The translations under genes were made by a program, and so were the position numbers. Below are positions 4,181 to 5,416 of a stretch of 5,416 nucleotides of DNA, piece after piece (position 1 is the stretch's first letter; the number at the start of each line of letters is the position of its first letter). The notes under the pieces are model-generated. The model worked only from the letters and a program-made list of their open reading frames with translations, had not been told where the DNA came from and did no database searches. This DNA comes from Bacillota bacterium. Lineage in GTDB: Bacteria; Bacillota; Clostridia; Lachnospirales; Lachnospiraceae. Location of the stretch: assembly GCA_023409535.1 (NCBI GenBank), contig JAEYGZ010000052.1:1-5416 (forward strand), read 5' to 3'.

Positions 4181-5416
4181 ATGTTAAAAACACTCCGTAA
4201 TGCATTCAAGATCAAGGACGTAAGAAAGAAACTCATCTTCACGTTCATGATGCTGGTGGTTACTAGAATTGGTTCCCAATTACCGATTCCAGGAGTTGAA
4301 ACAAGCTTTTTTAAAGATTTTTTTGCTCGGCAGAATAACGATGCGTTCGGATTTTTCAACGCAATGACAGGTAGTTCTTTTACCAACATGTCCGTATTCG
4401 CTCTGAGCATTACCCCTTACATTACATCTTCCATCATCATGCAGCTTTTGACCATAGCGATTCCAAAGCTTGAAGAAATGCAGCGGGATGGGGAGGATGG
4501 CAGAAAAAAGATTGCAGAATACACCCGTTACGTAACAGTTGGTCTGGCTTTAATCGAGTCCGTCGCTATGGCGATCGGATTCGGCGGCCAGGGGCTGTTG
4601 AGAGAATTTAATGTATTAAGTATTATTATTGCAGTTGCAACTATGACCGCAGGAAGTGCTCTTCTCATGTGGATCGGTGAGCGTATTACGGAAAAAGGTG
4701 TTGGCAATGGTATTTCCATTGTATTGACCTTTAACATCATTTCCAGCTTTCCGTCGGATGCGTCAACCTTATATACCAGATTCATGTCTGGAAAGTCGGT
4801 TGCCGTAGCTGCAGTTGCAGCCATTATTATCGTTGCTGTTATCGCGGCGATTGTAATATTTGTTGTTATCCTTCAGAATGGTGAGAGAAGAATTCCTGTA
4901 CAGTATTCCAAAAAGATGCAGGGACGGAAGATGGTCGGCGGCCAAGCTACCAACATTCCGTTAAAGGTGAATACAGCCGGCGTTATTCCGGTTATCTTCG
5001 CTTCCTCCATTATGTCGTTCCCGGTAGTGATTTCCCAGTTCTTTGGGGCTAAAATCAACTACAGCAGCATTGGAGGCCACATTTTAGGGGCACTGAATTC
5101 TTCAAGCTGGTTTAAACCGGAAAGACCGTTATATACCATCGGTCTGCTCGTCTACGTGGCTCTTATCATTATATTCGCTTATTTTTATACATCAATTACA
5201 TTTAACCCACTTGAGGTTGCGAATAACATGAAAAAGTCCGGCGGCTTTATCCCGGGCATCCGTCCAGGTAAACCAACCAGTGATTATCTTAATTCCATTT
5301 TGAACTATATCGTATTTATAGGCGCATGCGGCTTGACGATCATTTGTATTATTCCGATCATGGTTTCCGGTTTATTTAATGTAAGCCGTTTATCCTTTGG
5401 AGGTACATCTTTAATC
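4181..5416 (+). CDS. secY: Preprotein translocase subunit SecY, 3' end beyond window
   Basis: The frame is open from ATG 4181 to the last base: 412 codons, with only the final roughly 20-30 residues of a typical 430-440-residue SecY missing. SecY is the ten-helix membrane channel of the Sec translocon, working with SecE/SecG and driven by SecA or the ribosome. Helix 1 begins near residue 18 (LIFTFMMLVVTRIGSQLPIPGV). The plug/TM2 region spans about 56-91 (FGFFNAMTG... ITPYITSSIIMQLL). Further family marks are WIGERITEKGVGNGISI (164-180), GERRIPVQYSKK (234-245), and the cytosolic C5 loop from FNPLEVANNMKKSGGFIPGI (341-360), with Arg361 in IRPG equivalent to the SecA-critical arginine of E. coli SecY. 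Codon use is less tuned than in the ribosomal genes (more GCG, CCG, CGG, GGG). Placement after rplO is the standard order. Confidence 0.97.
   Translation, partial: MLKTLRNAFKIKDVRKKLIFTFMMLVVTRIGSQLPIPGVETSFFKDFFARQNNDAFGFFNAMTGSSFTNMSVFALSITPYITSSIIMQLLTIAIPKLEEMQRDGEDGRKKIAEYTRYVTVGLALIESVAMAIGFGGQGLLREFNVLSIIIAVATMTAGSALLMWIGERITEKGVGNGISIVLTFNIISSFPSDASTLYTRFMSGKSVAVAAVAAIIIVAVIAAIVIFVVILQNGERRIPVQYSKKMQGRKMVGGQATNIPLKVNTAGVIPVIFASSIMSFPVVISQFFGAKINYSSIGGHILGALNSSSWFKPERPLYTIGLLVYVALIIIFAYFYTSITFNPLEVANNMKKSGGFIPGIRPGKPTSDYLNSILNYIVFIGACGLTIICIIPIMVSGLFNVSRLSFGGTSLI

Overview
The window is a stretch of the conserved spc (S10-spc) ribosomal-protein operon, all on the + strand. The order is rpsQ (3' end), rplN, rplX, rplE, rpsZ (zinc-type S14), rpsH, rplF, rplR, rpsE, rpmD, rplO, secY (5' part, cut by the window end). 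This order, the four-cysteine S14, AGA-rich arginine usage, moderate GC, GTG/TTG starts and a strong Shine-Dalgarno before nearly every gene all suggest a Gram-positive Clostridia-type Bacillota. Lachnospiraceae is my best guess, from protein flavour only.

Layout: 1-87 is the tail of S17. Positions 114-1990 hold L14, L24, L5, S14 and S8, with 14-24 nt gaps. Positions 1991-2057 form the longest gap (67 nt) and contain a perfect 8-bp hairpin. Positions 2058-2600 are L6, and 2618-4179 hold L18, S5, L30 and L15. SecY starts one base after the L15 stop and is still open at 5416. No gene-free stretch exceeds 67 nt, and I see no promoter or intrinsic terminator, as expected for the interior of a long operon.

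The genes supply parts of both ribosomal subunits (L5, L6, L14, L15, L18, L24, L30; S5, S8, S14, S17) and the channel protein of the Sec translocase. They are presumably co-transcribed and translationally coupled. For two genes the spacing to the Shine-Dalgarno fixes the start: rpmD at 3530 and rplO at 3739, each slightly downstream of the longest possible ORF.

The one real anomaly is in rplF. An in-frame TAG at codon 99 (2352-2354) interrupts an otherwise intact, full-length L6 reading frame. The frame continues with textbook L6 sequence to a TAA at 2598-2600. A single-base AAG-to-TAG change (or CAG-to-TAG) would explain it. Possible causes are a sequencing or assembly error, a true nonsense mutation in a suppressor or slow-growing strain, or TAG decoding. 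The only other in-frame TAGs are the tandem TAG TAG that ends rplE. I see no novel multi-gene system here.
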